A DNA stretch of 64,000 nucleotides from NCBI RefSeq assembly GCF_963677125.1, contig NZ_OY781882.1:5602501-5666500 (forward strand), in the 5' to 3' direction. Positions 9,990 to 18,150 of this stretch are shown piece by piece. The translations under genes and the position numbers were made by a program. Each line of letters opens with the position of its first letter. The stretch's first letter is position 1. Under the pieces are notes generated by a model. The model saw only the letters and a list, made by a program, of their open reading frames with translations, ran no database searches and was not told where the DNA came from. The DNA comes from an uncultured Desulfobacter sp. (lineage in GTDB: Bacteria > Desulfobacterota > Desulfobacteria > Desulfobacterales > Desulfobacteraceae).

Positions 9990-11903
9990 TTAGAGGACGA
10001 TCTCTTCTAAAGTCCGATCTTTGATATGGCCACAGACCTTGGTCAGAAAGTCTTTGTGGGTGATTCCCATTTTGACCTTGCCGTTCAGGGTGCGCACGGA
10101 CAGTACCTTGTCTTCCTTTTCTTTTTCACCAATGGTGATGATTAAAGGAACGTAGTTCAGCTGGGCTTCCCTGATTTTTTTCTTCAATGTTTCGCTGCGT
10201 TCATCCACCTCACAGCGGATGTCATGAACTGCCAGCAGGTGCTGGATCTCTTTGGCATAGGGGGCCAGATCCTGGGTAATGGGCAGGACAACAGCCTGGA
10301 CCGGAGCCAGCCACAGGGGGAATTTGCCTGCAAAATGTTCCACAAGAATCCCAAAGAAGCGCTCCATGGAACCGTAGATCACCCGGTGGATCATGATGGG
10401 GCGGTGTTTTTCATTGTCCGCACCCTTGTAGGTCAGGTCAAAGCGTTCCGGCAGCGCCATGTCCAGCTGGATCGTGCCACACTGCCAGGTTCTGCCCAAA
10501 GCGTCCTTGATGTGGATGTCTATTTTGGGGCCGTAGAATGCACCATCCCCTTCATTGATCATGAATTCTTTATCATAGGCTTCCATGGCACTGCGCAGGC
10601 CGTTGGTGGCGGTTTCCCACTGCTCATCCGTGCCGATGGATTTTTCAGGCCGTGTGGAGAGCTCCAGATGAAAGGAGAGCCCAAACCGCGCATAGACCCG
10701 TTCCGCCAGTTTCAAAACGCCTAAAACTTCGTCCTGGATCTGGTCCGGTGTCATGAAAATATGGGCATCATCCTGGTGGAATGCCCGGACCCGGAATAAT
10801 CCTGACAAGGCCCCAGACAATTCATGGCGGTGAACCAGACCGATCTCTCCGGCCCGGTGGGGTAAATCTTTGTAAGAGTGGGATTTGGTTTTGAAGAGAA
10901 TCATACCGCCGGGACAGTTCATGGGCTTGATGGCATATTCTTCGTCATCAATGGTGGAGGTGTACATGTTTTCCCGGTAGTTCGCCCAGTGGCCGCTTTG
11001 TTCCCAAAGTTTTCGGGTCATCATCACAGGGGTTTTGGTCTCCACATACCCGTCCTTTTTGTGCTCCATGCGCCAGTAATCCAACAGCGCATTCCACATG
11101 GCAATGCCTTTGGCGTGGAAAAAGGGCATGCCCGGTGCTTCGTCGTGGAAAGAATACAGATCCAGGCGGGTGCCAAGTTTTCTGTGGTCCCGTTTTTTGG
11201 CTTCTTCGATCATGGTCAGGTAGGCGTTGAGCTTTTTTTTGTCAAAAAAGGAGATGCCGTACAGCCGCTGGAGCTGTTCCCTGGACTGATCCGCACGCCA
11301 GTAGGCACCGGATGTTTTCAGAAGTTTAACCCCCTTGATCATGCCGGTGTTGGGGATATGGGGGCCGCGGCAAAGGTCAACGAATTTACCGTTTTGGTAC
11401 AAAGAGATCTCTTCACCCTCGGGCAGTTCATTGATCAACTCTACCTTAAAAGGGTTGTCGGCAAACAGGTCAAGAGCCTGCTGCCGTGTGACCACTTTGC
11501 GTTCAAAACCGGCCTTTGCCTTAATGATTTTTTTCATCTCAGCTTCGATTTTGTCAAGGTCGGCTTCGCTTACCGGATCCATATCGATATCATAATAAAA
11601 ACCATCTTCCACCACAGGGCCGATGGTCAGCTTGGCGTCCGGATAGAGGTTGAGTACGGCTTCGGCCATGACATGTGCCGAAGAGTGGCGCAGGATATTC
11701 AACCCCTCGTCGTCTTTGGCGGTGATAAAACTTACCGCACTGTCCTTTTCAATGACAGTGCCTAAATCCAGGGATTGACCTTCTATCTCCATGGCCACGC
11801 AGTTTCGGGCAAATCCTTCGGAAATGCTTGTTGCCACATCCATACCTGTGGGAGGTGTGTCGAATTCTTTTACTGCATTATCCGGAAAAGTTATTTGAAT
11901 CAT
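9990..11903 (-). CDS. thrS: threonyl-tRNA synthetase
   Basis: This 637-residue cytoplasmic enzyme charges tRNA-Thr. It has the full class II layout. A TGS domain covers residues 1-60. The editing domain carries the HSSAH motif near 75-80. The catalytic core has MNCPGGM (zinc cysteine), the RHELSGALSGLFRVRAF motif 2 with the downstream HQDDAH zinc histidine, and HRVIYGSMERF (motif 3 region). The C-terminal anticodon-binding domain ends at EEIVL. The length is normal for the family. AGGAAG precedes the ATG and a strong terminator follows. Confidence 0.98.
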   Translation of the reverse strand: MIQITFPDNAVKEFDTPPTGMDVATSISEGFARNCVAMEIEGQSLDLGTVIEKDSAVSFITAKDDEGLNILRHSSAHVMAEAVLNLYPDAKLTIGPVVEDGFYYDIDMDPVSEADLDKIEAEMKKIIKAKAGFERKVVTRQQALDLFADNPFKVELINELPEGEEISLYQNGKFVDLCRGPHIPNTGMIKGVKLLKTSGAYWRADQSREQLQRLYGISFFDKKKLNAYLTMIEEAKKRDHRKLGTRLDLYSFHDEAPGMPFFHAKGIAMWNALLDYWRMEHKKDGYVETKTPVMMTRKLWEQSGHWANYRENMYTSTIDDEEYAIKPMNCPGGMILFKTKSHSYKDLPHRAGEIGLVHRHELSGALSGLFRVRAFHQDDAHIFMTPDQIQDEVLGVLKLAERVYARFGLSFHLELSTRPEKSIGTDEQWETATNGLRSAMEAYDKEFMINEGDGAFYGPKIDIHIKDALGRTWQCGTIQLDMALPERFDLTYKGADNEKHRPIMIHRVIYGSMERFFGILVEHFAGKFPLWLAPVQAVVLPITQDLAPYAKEIQHLLAVHDIRCEVDERSETLKKKIREAQLNYVPLIITIGEKEKEDKVLSVRTLNGKVKMGITHKDFLTKVCGHIKDRTLEEIVL

Positions 11904-11930
11904 TTTTTACTTCCTGTTTTATTAAGTAAA

Positions 11931-12022
11931 GATCTGTGTAAATGACACAGATCTTTCAACTTTCGTTGTGGGCTTAGCCTGCTGGGTGCTGATAGACCAA
12001 GCCGGTCTATGGCTGTTATATA
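11931..12022 (+). repeat. two-hairpin dispersed element, copy A
   Basis: First hairpin: GATCTGTGT/ACACAGATC around AAATG, a perfect 9-bp stem. The second part starts at GTTGTGGGCTTAGCCTG and ends at CTATGGCTGTTATAT. It matches the copies near 14341, 51310, 51387 and 57896-58156. It lies in the thrS-rnd intergenic region, within the upstream leaders of both genes. Confidence 0.75.
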
Positions 12023-12127
12023 TCATGCCCGACCTTGCCCTATTTCCCAAGGCAGCGTATGATCAGGCATTATAAATAAAAAAAGAATTTTAAAAGAAGT
12101 GTTTTAAACAATCAAGGGAAAACTAAG

Positions 12128-13258
12128 GTGGTTTATCAGTTTGTAACAACGGACAAAGACCTGGCACAAGTATGCCTGAAACTTGAACCCTGTGAGATAA
12201 TCGGTGTGGATCTGGAAGCCGATTCCATGCACTGTTTTTCAGAAAAGATATGCCTGATTCAAATCGCAGGTCCGGATCAGGCCTGGTTGGTGGATCCTTT
12301 TTTGATCGATGATTTCTCGCCATTTTCACAACTGCTTGAAAATCCAAGCATTATCAAGGTGTTTCATGGATCGGATTTTGATGTTAGAAGCCTTGATCGA
12401 GAGTTGTCCGTTGAAATTGAAAACCTGTTCGACACCGAGATCGCCTGTCGGTTTTTAAATATTAAGGCCCGGGGGCTTGGCGCCTTGTTGAAATCCTTTT
12501 TCGATATTGATGTGGATAAAAAGTACCAGAAAGTGGATTGGTCAAAACGGCCTTTAAAAGATGAGATGATTGCCTACAGTGTAGGGGATGTGGCAACGCT
12601 TGTTCAGCTGCATGACCTTTTGAAAAATCGTCTTGAAAATATCGGGCGCCTGGCCTGGGCCCAGGAGGAGTTTGATTTACAGGCCAGGGTTAAATATGAG
12701 AACAATCATATAAGGCCCTTGTTCAGAAAGTTTAAGGGGGCCGGCAAGCTTGACAATAGAAGTCTTGCCGTGCTGGAGTATTTGCTGGAAGTCCGAATTT
12801 CCCAGGCGGAGAAAAAGGATCTGCCACCCTTTAAAATCATGTCCAATCAGTCCATCATGACCATGGTCCAGCATAGGCCGGCCAGTGTTGAGGCGGTTTT
12901 AAAGCACCGGGCGCTTAGCCCTAAACAGGCCGGTATGTATGGGCAATTGTGTGTTGACGCCATTCAAACTGCACTTGCCTTGCCCCACAGAGAACTGCCG
13001 TCTTACCCCAGAACCCGGATGCCCCGAAAATCATCCCAGGTCCTTGGCCGCATTGATGCACTGAAAAAAATGCGTGAAGCCGCATCCCGGACCCTGGCCA
13101 TGGAGCCCGGATTTCTAATCAACAACAACATGATTGCTGCTGTGGCATCGGGCAACCCGGCATGCCCGGAAGATCTGCTGCAAATTCCGGGTATGCGGAA
13201 CTGGCAGGTTGAGGCGCTTGGGGAGAGAATTGTGGAGACCCTGTCCCGGGTGCAGTAA
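12128..13258 (+). CDS. rnd: ribonuclease D
   Basis: This 376-residue 3'-5' exoribonuclease starts at a GTG with AAGGG upstream; the E. coli enzyme has a nearly identical length. The DEDDy catalytic set is visible: D28 and E30 in GVDLEAD, D85 in FHGSDFD, and Y150/D154 in AYSVGD. The C-terminal third carries HRDC-like helical domains (SLAVLEYLLEVRISQAEKKDLPP). It acts in tRNA and stable RNA 3' processing. It lies just upstream of dapF on the same strand. Confidence 0.95.
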   Translation: MVYQFVTTDKDLAQVCLKLEPCEIIGVDLEADSMHCFSEKICLIQIAGPDQAWLVDPFLIDDFSPFSQLLENPSIIKVFHGSDFDVRSLDRELSVEIENLFDTEIACRFLNIKARGLGALLKSFFDIDVDKKYQKVDWSKRPLKDEMIAYSVGDVATLVQLHDLLKNRLENIGRLAWAQEEFDLQARVKYENNHIRPLFRKFKGAGKLDNRSLAVLEYLLEVRISQAEKKDLPPFKIMSNQSIMTMVQHRPASVEAVLKHRALSPKQAGMYGQLCVDAIQTALALPHRELPSYPRTRMPRKSSQVLGRIDALKKMREAASRTLAMEPGFLINNNMIAAVASGNPACPEDLLQIPGMRNWQVEALGERIVETLSRVQ

Positions 13259-13281
13259 TTAAAAAGCGAAAAGGAGAAACA

Positions 13282-14133
13282 ATGCGTATCGATTTCTGGA
13301 AAATGCATGGTATCGGCAATGATTTTATTATGCTTGATGACCGGAATAAGGCCATTGCCGGGTATATTGATTATTCGGATCTGGCTGTGAATCTGTGCCA
13401 CCGCAGATTCGGCATCGGTGCCGACGGGATTATCCTGGCCCGAAATTCCGATACCCATGATATCCGGTTTGTGATCATCAATTCAGACGGGTCTGAACCT
13501 GAGATGTGCGGTAACGGTATGCGCTGTTTTGCCAAATATCTGTACGAGAATAATATTCTTGTCAAAGATGAAATAAAGGTTCAAACCCTGGCCGGAACCG
13601 TGGTGCCCCGGATTGAAAAAACACAAGGCGGACAGGTGGAATCCGTTTGTGTGGATATGGGCGTACCCAAGATTGTTCCGGACCAGATCCCGTTTGTCCA
13701 TGAAGGGGATACGGCCTTTGACGTACCCATTGAAACAGCCCAGGGCACCCTGTCCGTTTCCTGCGTCTCCATGGGAAATCCGCATGCCGTGATCTTTGTG
13801 AATGATTTGTCATTCGTGGATATTGAAACCATTGGTCCTATGGTGGAAAATCATCCCCGTTTTCCTGAAAAAACCAATGTGGAGTTCATTGAGGTCGTCT
13901 CGGGCAGCCAACTAAAAATGCGGGTGTGGGAACGCGGCGCCGGGGTGACGCTTGCCTGCGGTACCGGGGCCTGTGCTGCGGTTACGGCTGCCCATCTGAC
14001 AAAACGGGTGGGGCGGCAGGTTGGTGTCCATCTGGACGGTGGGGATCTGGATATATCATGGAATGGGGCCGGCGAACATATTTTTAAAACCGGACCTGCC
14101 CAGACCGTTTTTAAAGGCAGTATTGAAATTTGA
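13282..14133 (+). CDS. dapF: diaminopimelate epimerase
   Basis: The 283-residue enzyme interconverts LL- and meso-diaminopimelate for lysine and peptidoglycan synthesis. The two catalytic cysteines are in the expected motifs: C76 in EMCGNGMRC and C226 in LACGTGACA. The N-terminus FWKMHGIGNDF is typical. AAGGAG precedes the ATG. It follows rnd by 23 bases. Confidence 0.98.
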   Translation: MRIDFWKMHGIGNDFIMLDDRNKAIAGYIDYSDLAVNLCHRRFGIGADGIILARNSDTHDIRFVIINSDGSEPEMCGNGMRCFAKYLYENNILVKDEIKVQTLAGTVVPRIEKTQGGQVESVCVDMGVPKIVPDQIPFVHEGDTAFDVPIETAQGTLSVSCVSMGNPHAVIFVNDLSFVDIETIGPMVENHPRFPEKTNVEFIEVVSGSQLKMRVWERGAGVTLACGTGACAAVTAAHLTKRVGRQVGVHLDGGDLDISWNGAGEHIFKTGPAQTVFKGSIEI

Positions 14134-14140
14134 GCCGGGG

Positions 14141-14169
14141 TTGACAAACCTTTTCATTGTTTATATAGC
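14141..14169 (+). promoter_or_regulatory. sigma70-type promoter of the thi operon
   Basis: TTGACA (14141-14146) and TATAGC (14164-14169) are separated by 17 bases, just upstream of the TPP riboswitch. Confidence 0.75.
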
Positions 14170-14182
14170 ATAATTGATCGTT

Positions 14183-14254
14183 TGGGGTGGCGCACCGCGT
14201 CTGAGATTATACCCATTGAACCTGATCCGGATAATACTGGCGAAGGGAAGAGCG
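14183..14254 (+). ncRNA. TPP riboswitch (THI element)
   Basis: The conserved core is present in order: CTGAGATTATACCC (14201-14214), then GAACCTGATCC (14218-14228), GGATAATACTGG and CGAAGGGAA. GGGGTGGCGC on the 5' side closes the aptamer. It binds thiamine pyrophosphate and here precedes thiSGHF, as expected for feedback control of thiazole synthesis. A terminator follows about 50 bases downstream, so control is probably by premature termination. Confidence 0.95.
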
Positions 14255-14268
14255 GACAAGACAGCAAT

Positions 14269-14341
14269 AAATCGGGAAAATCCGATTTAGTCATTATATA
14301 GAGCCACTTGCCCTTCCCTTGGGTAAGTGGCTTTTTTATTT
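14269..14341 (+). terminator. expression platform: antiterminator region and intrinsic terminator
   Basis: AGCCACTTGCCC (14302-14313) pairs with GGGTAAGTGGCT (14321-14332) and a run of T follows. The loop CTTCCCTT can pair with GAAGGGAAG at the 3' side of the aptamer, which would link TPP binding to terminator formation. A small AAATCGG/CCGATTT hairpin (14269-14289) lies between them. The switching model is inference. Confidence 0.85.
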
Positions 14342-14434
14342 TATATGAATGCTTGTAACTTACACGGATCTTTCAATCTTTGTCGTGTGTTGAGTCTGGG
14401 TGTTGATGGACCAGGTCAGCCCATGGCTGTTTTT
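14341..14434 (+). repeat. two-hairpin dispersed element, copy B
   Basis: TTATATGAATGCTTG begins the copy and CCCATGGCTGTT ends it, with GATCTTTCAATCTTTG and GACCAGGTCAGCCC between. It sits inside the thi operon leader, after the riboswitch terminator and just before the thiS ribosome-binding site, so it is transcribed in the 5' UTR. Confidence 0.75.
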
Positions 14435-14447
14435 AAGGATTTTGCCT

Positions 14448-14645
14448 ATGAATATTTTTGTCAACGGAAAACCCGAAAGCATAGATCCCTGCACTTTGGC
14501 ACAGTTCATCTCCTTGAAGAAGCTCGATGCAGGGGCGCTGGTTGTTGAACTCAACCAACAAATCATCAAACAAGAATTTTGGCCGACCACTGAACTTCAG
14601 GACGACGATCGCCTGGAGATGCTCAGTTTTGTCGGAGGAGGCTGA
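14448..14645 (+). CDS. thiS: sulfur carrier protein ThiS
   Basis: This is 65 residues starting MNIFVNGKP, with AAGGA nine bases upstream. An upstream in-frame ATG lies inside the repeat and lacks a site. The ubiquitin-like fold ends in VGGG. The C-terminal glycine is adenylated by ThiF and thiocarboxylated to supply sulfur for the thiazole ring. It is the first gene of thiSGHF, two bases before thiG. Confidence 0.95.
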   Translation: MNIFVNGKPESIDPCTLAQFISLKKLDAGALVVELNQQIIKQEFWPTTELQDDDRLEMLSFVGGG

Positions 14646-14647
14646 TT

Positions 14648-15421
14648 ATGAACGACGATGTACTGCTGTTAGGCGGAAAAGAATTCAGTAACCGGTTGTT
14701 GACCGGTACCGGGAAGTTTGGCAACCATGGACAGATTCCAAATATGCTCGCGGCCAGTGGTTCACAGATGATCACTGTGGCCCTGCGTCGAGTGGATATC
14801 ACGGAACAGTCTGAAAACATACTTGAATACATTCCTAAGAATGTCACCTTGCTGCCCAATACATCGGGCGCCCGCACGGCAGAGCAGGCCGTACGCGTTG
14901 CCCGGATTGCCCGGGAAGCCGGTTGCGGTGATTTCATCAAAATCGAAGTGATCACCGATATGAAGTACCTGATGCCGGATAACTGGGAGACCTTAAAGGC
15001 AACGGAGATTTTGGCCAAAGAAGGATTCCAGGTACTTCCTTATGTGCTGCCGGACCTGCCTCTGGCCAAACGTCTGGAAAACGCGGGGGCGGCTGCGGTC
15101 ATGCCTCTGGGGGCCCCCATAGGAACCAACCGTGGATTGGAGACCAAGCCGCTGATTGCCATGCTGATTGAAAATTCATCCGTGCCCATCGTGGTTGATG
15201 CGGGGATCGGCAAACCCTCCCAGGCAGCCGCGGCAATGGAAATGGGGGCAGATGCGGTGCTGGTAAATACTGCCATTGCCACAGCCCGTGATCCGGAAGT
15301 CATGGGACGCGCCTTTGATCTTGCAGTTAAAGCTGGACGGGCGGCGTACCTGGCCCAAATGGCTGAAGAGTCCACCCAGGCCCGGGCATCTTCACCGCTT
15401 ACCGGATTCCTTGACGAATAA
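14648..15421 (+). CDS. thiG: thiazole synthase
   Basis: The 257-residue TIM-barrel enzyme makes the thiazole phosphate of thiamine from deoxyxylulose phosphate, dehydroglycine and ThiS thiocarboxylate. Typical segments are present: LLTGTGKF, the Schiff-base lysine region FIKIEVI, and the phosphate-binding VVDAGIGKPSQAA and GADAVLVNTAIA. GGAGG precedes the start, overlapping the end of thiS. Confidence 0.97.
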   Translation: MNDDVLLLGGKEFSNRLLTGTGKFGNHGQIPNMLAASGSQMITVALRRVDITEQSENILEYIPKNVTLLPNTSGARTAEQAVRVARIAREAGCGDFIKIEVITDMKYLMPDNWETLKATEILAKEGFQVLPYVLPDLPLAKRLENAGAAAVMPLGAPIGTNRGLETKPLIAMLIENSSVPIVVDAGIGKPSQAAAAMEMGADAVLVNTAIATARDPEVMGRAFDLAVKAGRAAYLAQMAEESTQARASSPLTGFLDE

Positions 15422-15422
15422 T

Positions 15423-15511
15423 GGAACTACGGAAAGCACGGAAAAACACGGAAATGAAGGCTTTGCCTTCTAATTGTCAGTGCTTTTCCGTTTTTTTCCG
15501 TGGTAAAAAAG
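15423..15511. repeat. palindromic repeat between thiG and thiH
   Basis: Left arm units CGGAAAGCACGGAAAAACACGG mirror TTTTCCGTTTTTTTCCGTGG on the right, with a GAAGGC/GCCTTC hairpin in the middle. This matches the class of ACCACGGAA-type intergenic palindromes seen in many bacterial genomes. It lies in the operon transcript and could affect mRNA stability. Confidence 0.7.
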
Positions 15512-15522
15512 AGGATCAAATA

Positions 15523-16629
15523 ATGTCATTCTACGAGATAGTTGAACAATACCGTGATTTTGATGTCCCCCGGTTTTTTGACCAGGTGACCGATGAGCAG
15601 ATCATCCTGAGTATGGCCAAGGATAAACCCGGCCCAATGGACTTTTTAACGCTGCTGAGCCCCAGGGCTGCCGGCCATCTTGAGGCCATGGCCCGAAAAG
15701 CCCACCAGTTGACGGTGCAGTATTTTGGGCGCACGATCCAAATGTTTATTCCATTGTACATCTCCAACCATTGCAACAACGGCTGCGCTTACTGCGGGTT
15801 TAATCACAAAAATCCCATTCTTCGCCGGAAACTCAGCCTGGAAGAGATCGAGATCGAAGCCAAGGCCATTGCCAAAACCGGCATGCAGCACGTGCTTTTT
15901 CTCACCGGTGAAGCCCGGCATATGACGCCCATGTCGTACCTGGTGGATGCGTCGCGGCTGCTCAAAAAATATTTTGCCTCTGTGGCCATTGAGGTTTACC
16001 CGCTTGAGGTTGATGAATACCGTCAACTTTACGAGGCAGGTGTCGATTCCATGACCATGTTCCAGGAAACCTATGATGAAGATGTATATAAGCGGGTCCA
16101 CCTGGCCGGCAAAAAGATGGATTACCACTGGCGGCTCAACGGGCCTGAACGGGCTGCAAAGGGCGGCATGCGGGTTGTTAATCTTGGGGCACTGCTTGGG
16201 CTTTCCGAACCGCGCCGGGAAATGTTTTTTACAGGGTTGCATGCCCGTTACCTTGAAAATAAGTATATCGATACTGAGGTTGCCATCTCTTTGCCCCGGT
16301 TTAATGAGGCGGAGGGCGATTTTCAACCCGATTACCTGGTAAATGACAAGACCTTTGTTCAGTTTATGACCGCGCTGCGCATCTTTCTGCCGCGTTCGGG
16401 ACTGACCGTCTCCACCCGTGAAAACGCCACCTTTCGTGATCGTATTCTCCCCTTGGGTGTGACGCGTTATTCTGCCGGATCAAGCACCGGTGTGGGGGGA
16501 TACACCGACGTGCCCGACGGCCAGACACCCCAATTTGAAATTACCGATGCCCGGAGTGTGGCCCAGGTGGCCGATGCGATCCTTGCCCAGGGCTACCAGC
16601 CGATTTATAAAGACTGGGACTGCATATGA
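15523..16629 (+). CDS. thiH: dehydroglycine synthase ThiH (radical SAM tyrosine lyase)
   Basis: This is 368 residues from the ATG at 15523, with AGAGGATC upstream; earlier in-frame starts fall in the palindrome. The radical-SAM cluster motif CNNGCAYC gives C84, C88 and C91. ThiH cleaves tyrosine to give dehydroglycine and p-cresol in anaerobic thiamine synthesis, consistent with an anaerobe. The stop overlaps the thiF start by ATGA. Confidence 0.97.
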   Translation: MSFYEIVEQYRDFDVPRFFDQVTDEQIILSMAKDKPGPMDFLTLLSPRAAGHLEAMARKAHQLTVQYFGRTIQMFIPLYISNHCNNGCAYCGFNHKNPILRRKLSLEEIEIEAKAIAKTGMQHVLFLTGEARHMTPMSYLVDASRLLKKYFASVAIEVYPLEVDEYRQLYEAGVDSMTMFQETYDEDVYKRVHLAGKKMDYHWRLNGPERAAKGGMRVVNLGALLGLSEPRREMFFTGLHARYLENKYIDTEVAISLPRFNEAEGDFQPDYLVNDKTFVQFMTALRIFLPRSGLTVSTRENATFRDRILPLGVTRYSAGSSTGVGGYTDVPDGQTPQFEITDARSVAQVADAILAQGYQPIYKDWDCI

Positions 16630-17183
16630 TGAAAATCGGTATTGCCGGGGTCGGCGGTATCGGCTCCAATGTGGCCCTGAACTTGGTTCGAAGCGGTGTT
16701 ATGCACCTTAAACTGGTTGATTTCGACCGGGTGGAGGATAGTAACCTCAATCGTCAGTTTTATTTTGTCGATCAGATCGGTTTGTTCAAGGTTGATGCGC
16801 TTAGGGTCAACCTGAGCCGTATCAATCCCAAGGTGAACCTTGATGCGCTGGTTCAGCGCATTGACAGGCAAAACTGCTCAGAACTGTTTTTTGATTGCGA
16901 CCTGATTGTTGAGGGGTTTGACCGCCAGGTGGATAAAAAAATGCTTATTGAAACCTTTGCCCACAACAAGACTGTGGTTTCAGCCAGTGGCATTGCCGGC
17001 TCCGATTTGGCCGGTATCGGTTCGCGCAAAATCGGCAACAGTTGTATTGTCGGTGATTTTACCACCGATTGTGATCAGGCTCCTTTGTTCAGCCACAAGG
17101 TGACCACCGTTGCCAATTACATGAGTGCATTTATTCTCGGTCAACCCGGTGTGTTGGGTGACCCAATAGTTCGAAATATGTAG
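16626..17183 (+). CDS. thiF: ThiS adenylyltransferase ThiF
   Basis: This is 185 residues of E1-like fold. The nucleotide loop GIAGVGGIGSNV is at the N-terminus, followed by LVDFDRVEDSNLNRQ with the ATP-contacting Arg. It is shorter than E. coli ThiF (about 250) and fits the compact family 2 found with ThiH in anaerobes; the usual zinc CxxC pairs are not obvious. It activates the ThiS C-terminus. Start ATG at 16626 or the adjacent 16629; it overlaps thiH. Confidence 0.92.
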   Translation: MMKIGIAGVGGIGSNVALNLVRSGVMHLKLVDFDRVEDSNLNRQFYFVDQIGLFKVDALRVNLSRINPKVNLDALVQRIDRQNCSELFFDCDLIVEGFDRQVDKKMLIETFAHNKTVVSASGIAGSDLAGIGSRKIGNSCIVGDFTTDCDQAPLFSHKVTTVANYMSAFILGQPGVLGDPIVRNM

Positions 17184-17195
17184 TAATCAGTCTTG

Positions 17196-17258
17196 TTTAC
17201 CACGAAGATCACGAAGGACACGAAGAATAAAATTACCCTTCGTGATCTTCGTGGTAAA
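17196..17258. repeat. perfect inverted repeat after thiF
   Basis: Arms at 17196-17217 and 17237-17258 are perfect reverse complements over 22 bp (TTTACCACGAAGATCACGAA begins the left arm), with a 19-base loop. It is of the CACGAAGATCACGAAGG type and probably a dispersed intergenic palindrome. It could also end thi transcription, although no T-run follows. Confidence 0.8.
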
Positions 17259-17325
17259 AATCAGGTGTCTGTTAGCGGTGTCTTAAAAAATGGACAATTG
17301 GGTCATTTACAGGTAAGTAAATACC

Positions 17326-18111
17326 ATGAAAATTTATTCTATCATAATCATGGTCGTTCTTGCTTTTTGGGTATCCTATGCATCTGCCCGGGAAAATGCT
17401 TTGTTTCAGGACCAGGATGTCTACATGGCCGGCCTGGTGTCAAAAATAAAAGGTGCCACCGTGTCCGTGGGCACCTATTATTATAAGGATGTTCCCATGA
17501 CCCAGTTCCGGGGTACCGGCTTTGCCATAGATGACGGCAGCAGAATCGTCACCAACCAGCATGTGGTTGAGGCCATTAAAAAAAAGAAACTTATGTTCCA
17601 TCTACGGATCTTTCACAAAAAATTGTCCAGCAAAGGGGTCAAGGCTGTTCTGGTCGCCGAAGACCCTTTTCACGATCTGGCCATACTGGAGATGGAAGAA
17701 AAACTGGTCCCCCTGCCCATGGCCCCGGAAGGTTCTCTTAAAGAGGGGCACCAGGTGGCGTTTACCGGATATCCCATCGGGTTGGTTCTTGGCCTCAATG
17801 CCACCACTCATACAGGTATTGTTTCGGCCATTGCGCCGGTCATGCTGCCCAGTCCCCACGGCAGTTTGATCAAAGGAGATATGGTCAAATATCTTGAGCA
17901 TCCCTGGGATATTATCCAGCTTGATGCCGTTGCCTTTCCTGGGAACAGCGGAAGCCCGGTCTATCGGATTGCCACCGGTGAAGTCGTTGGGGTGATCAAT
18001 AAAGTTTTTGTAAAAGGGAAAAAAGAATACGTCCTTAAAGAGCCTACGGGGATCACCTATGCTGTTCCTGTTGGTTTTGTTCGAAAGCTTAACCGGTCTG
18101 TTAAAAAGTAA
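17326..18111 (+). CDS. exported trypsin-like serine protease
   Basis: This is 261 residues with a signal peptide (hydrophobic 4-16, cleavage near YASA-RE). The catalytic triad of the S1C/DegP-like fold is visible: His in TNQHVVE, Asp in HDLAILEM and Ser in FPGNSGSPVY. There is no PDZ domain, so it is a bare protease domain rather than full DegP. It likely acts in the periplasm. The next gene is a convergent rhomboid protease. Confidence 0.88.
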   Translation: MKIYSIIIMVVLAFWVSYASARENALFQDQDVYMAGLVSKIKGATVSVGTYYYKDVPMTQFRGTGFAIDDGSRIVTNQHVVEAIKKKKLMFHLRIFHKKLSSKGVKAVLVAEDPFHDLAILEMEEKLVPLPMAPEGSLKEGHQVAFTGYPIGLVLGLNATTHTGIVSAIAPVMLPSPHGSLIKGDMVKYLEHPWDIIQLDAVAFPGNSGSPVYRIATGEVVGVINKVFVKGKKEYVLKEPTGITYAVPVGFVRKLNRSVKK

Positions 18112-18150
18112 TTCGTACTCAACAAAATTTTCAGGTTTTCGTTCAGACAC
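18112..18150 (-). repeat. conserved 3'-end motif, copy 2
   Basis: Read on the reverse strand it begins GTGTCTGAACGAAAACCTGA and continues with AAATTTTGTTGAGTACGA. It closely matches the reverse-strand sequence upstream of 63743, and its start matches the outer arm of the palindrome at 3893-4024. It overlaps the stop codon of the rhomboid gene. Confidence 0.65.

Noticed and set aside
10878..11765. Long open frame on the plus strand opposite thrS (295 codons)
   Set aside because: It is the antisense shadow of thrS. The reverse strand has all synthetase motifs, and the plus-strand translation has low-complexity Phe/His/Gly composition and no motif.
15646..16326. Minus-strand frame of 226 codons opposite thiH
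   Set aside because: thiH on the plus strand has the radical-SAM cysteines and operon context; the antisense frame has no recognisable domain.
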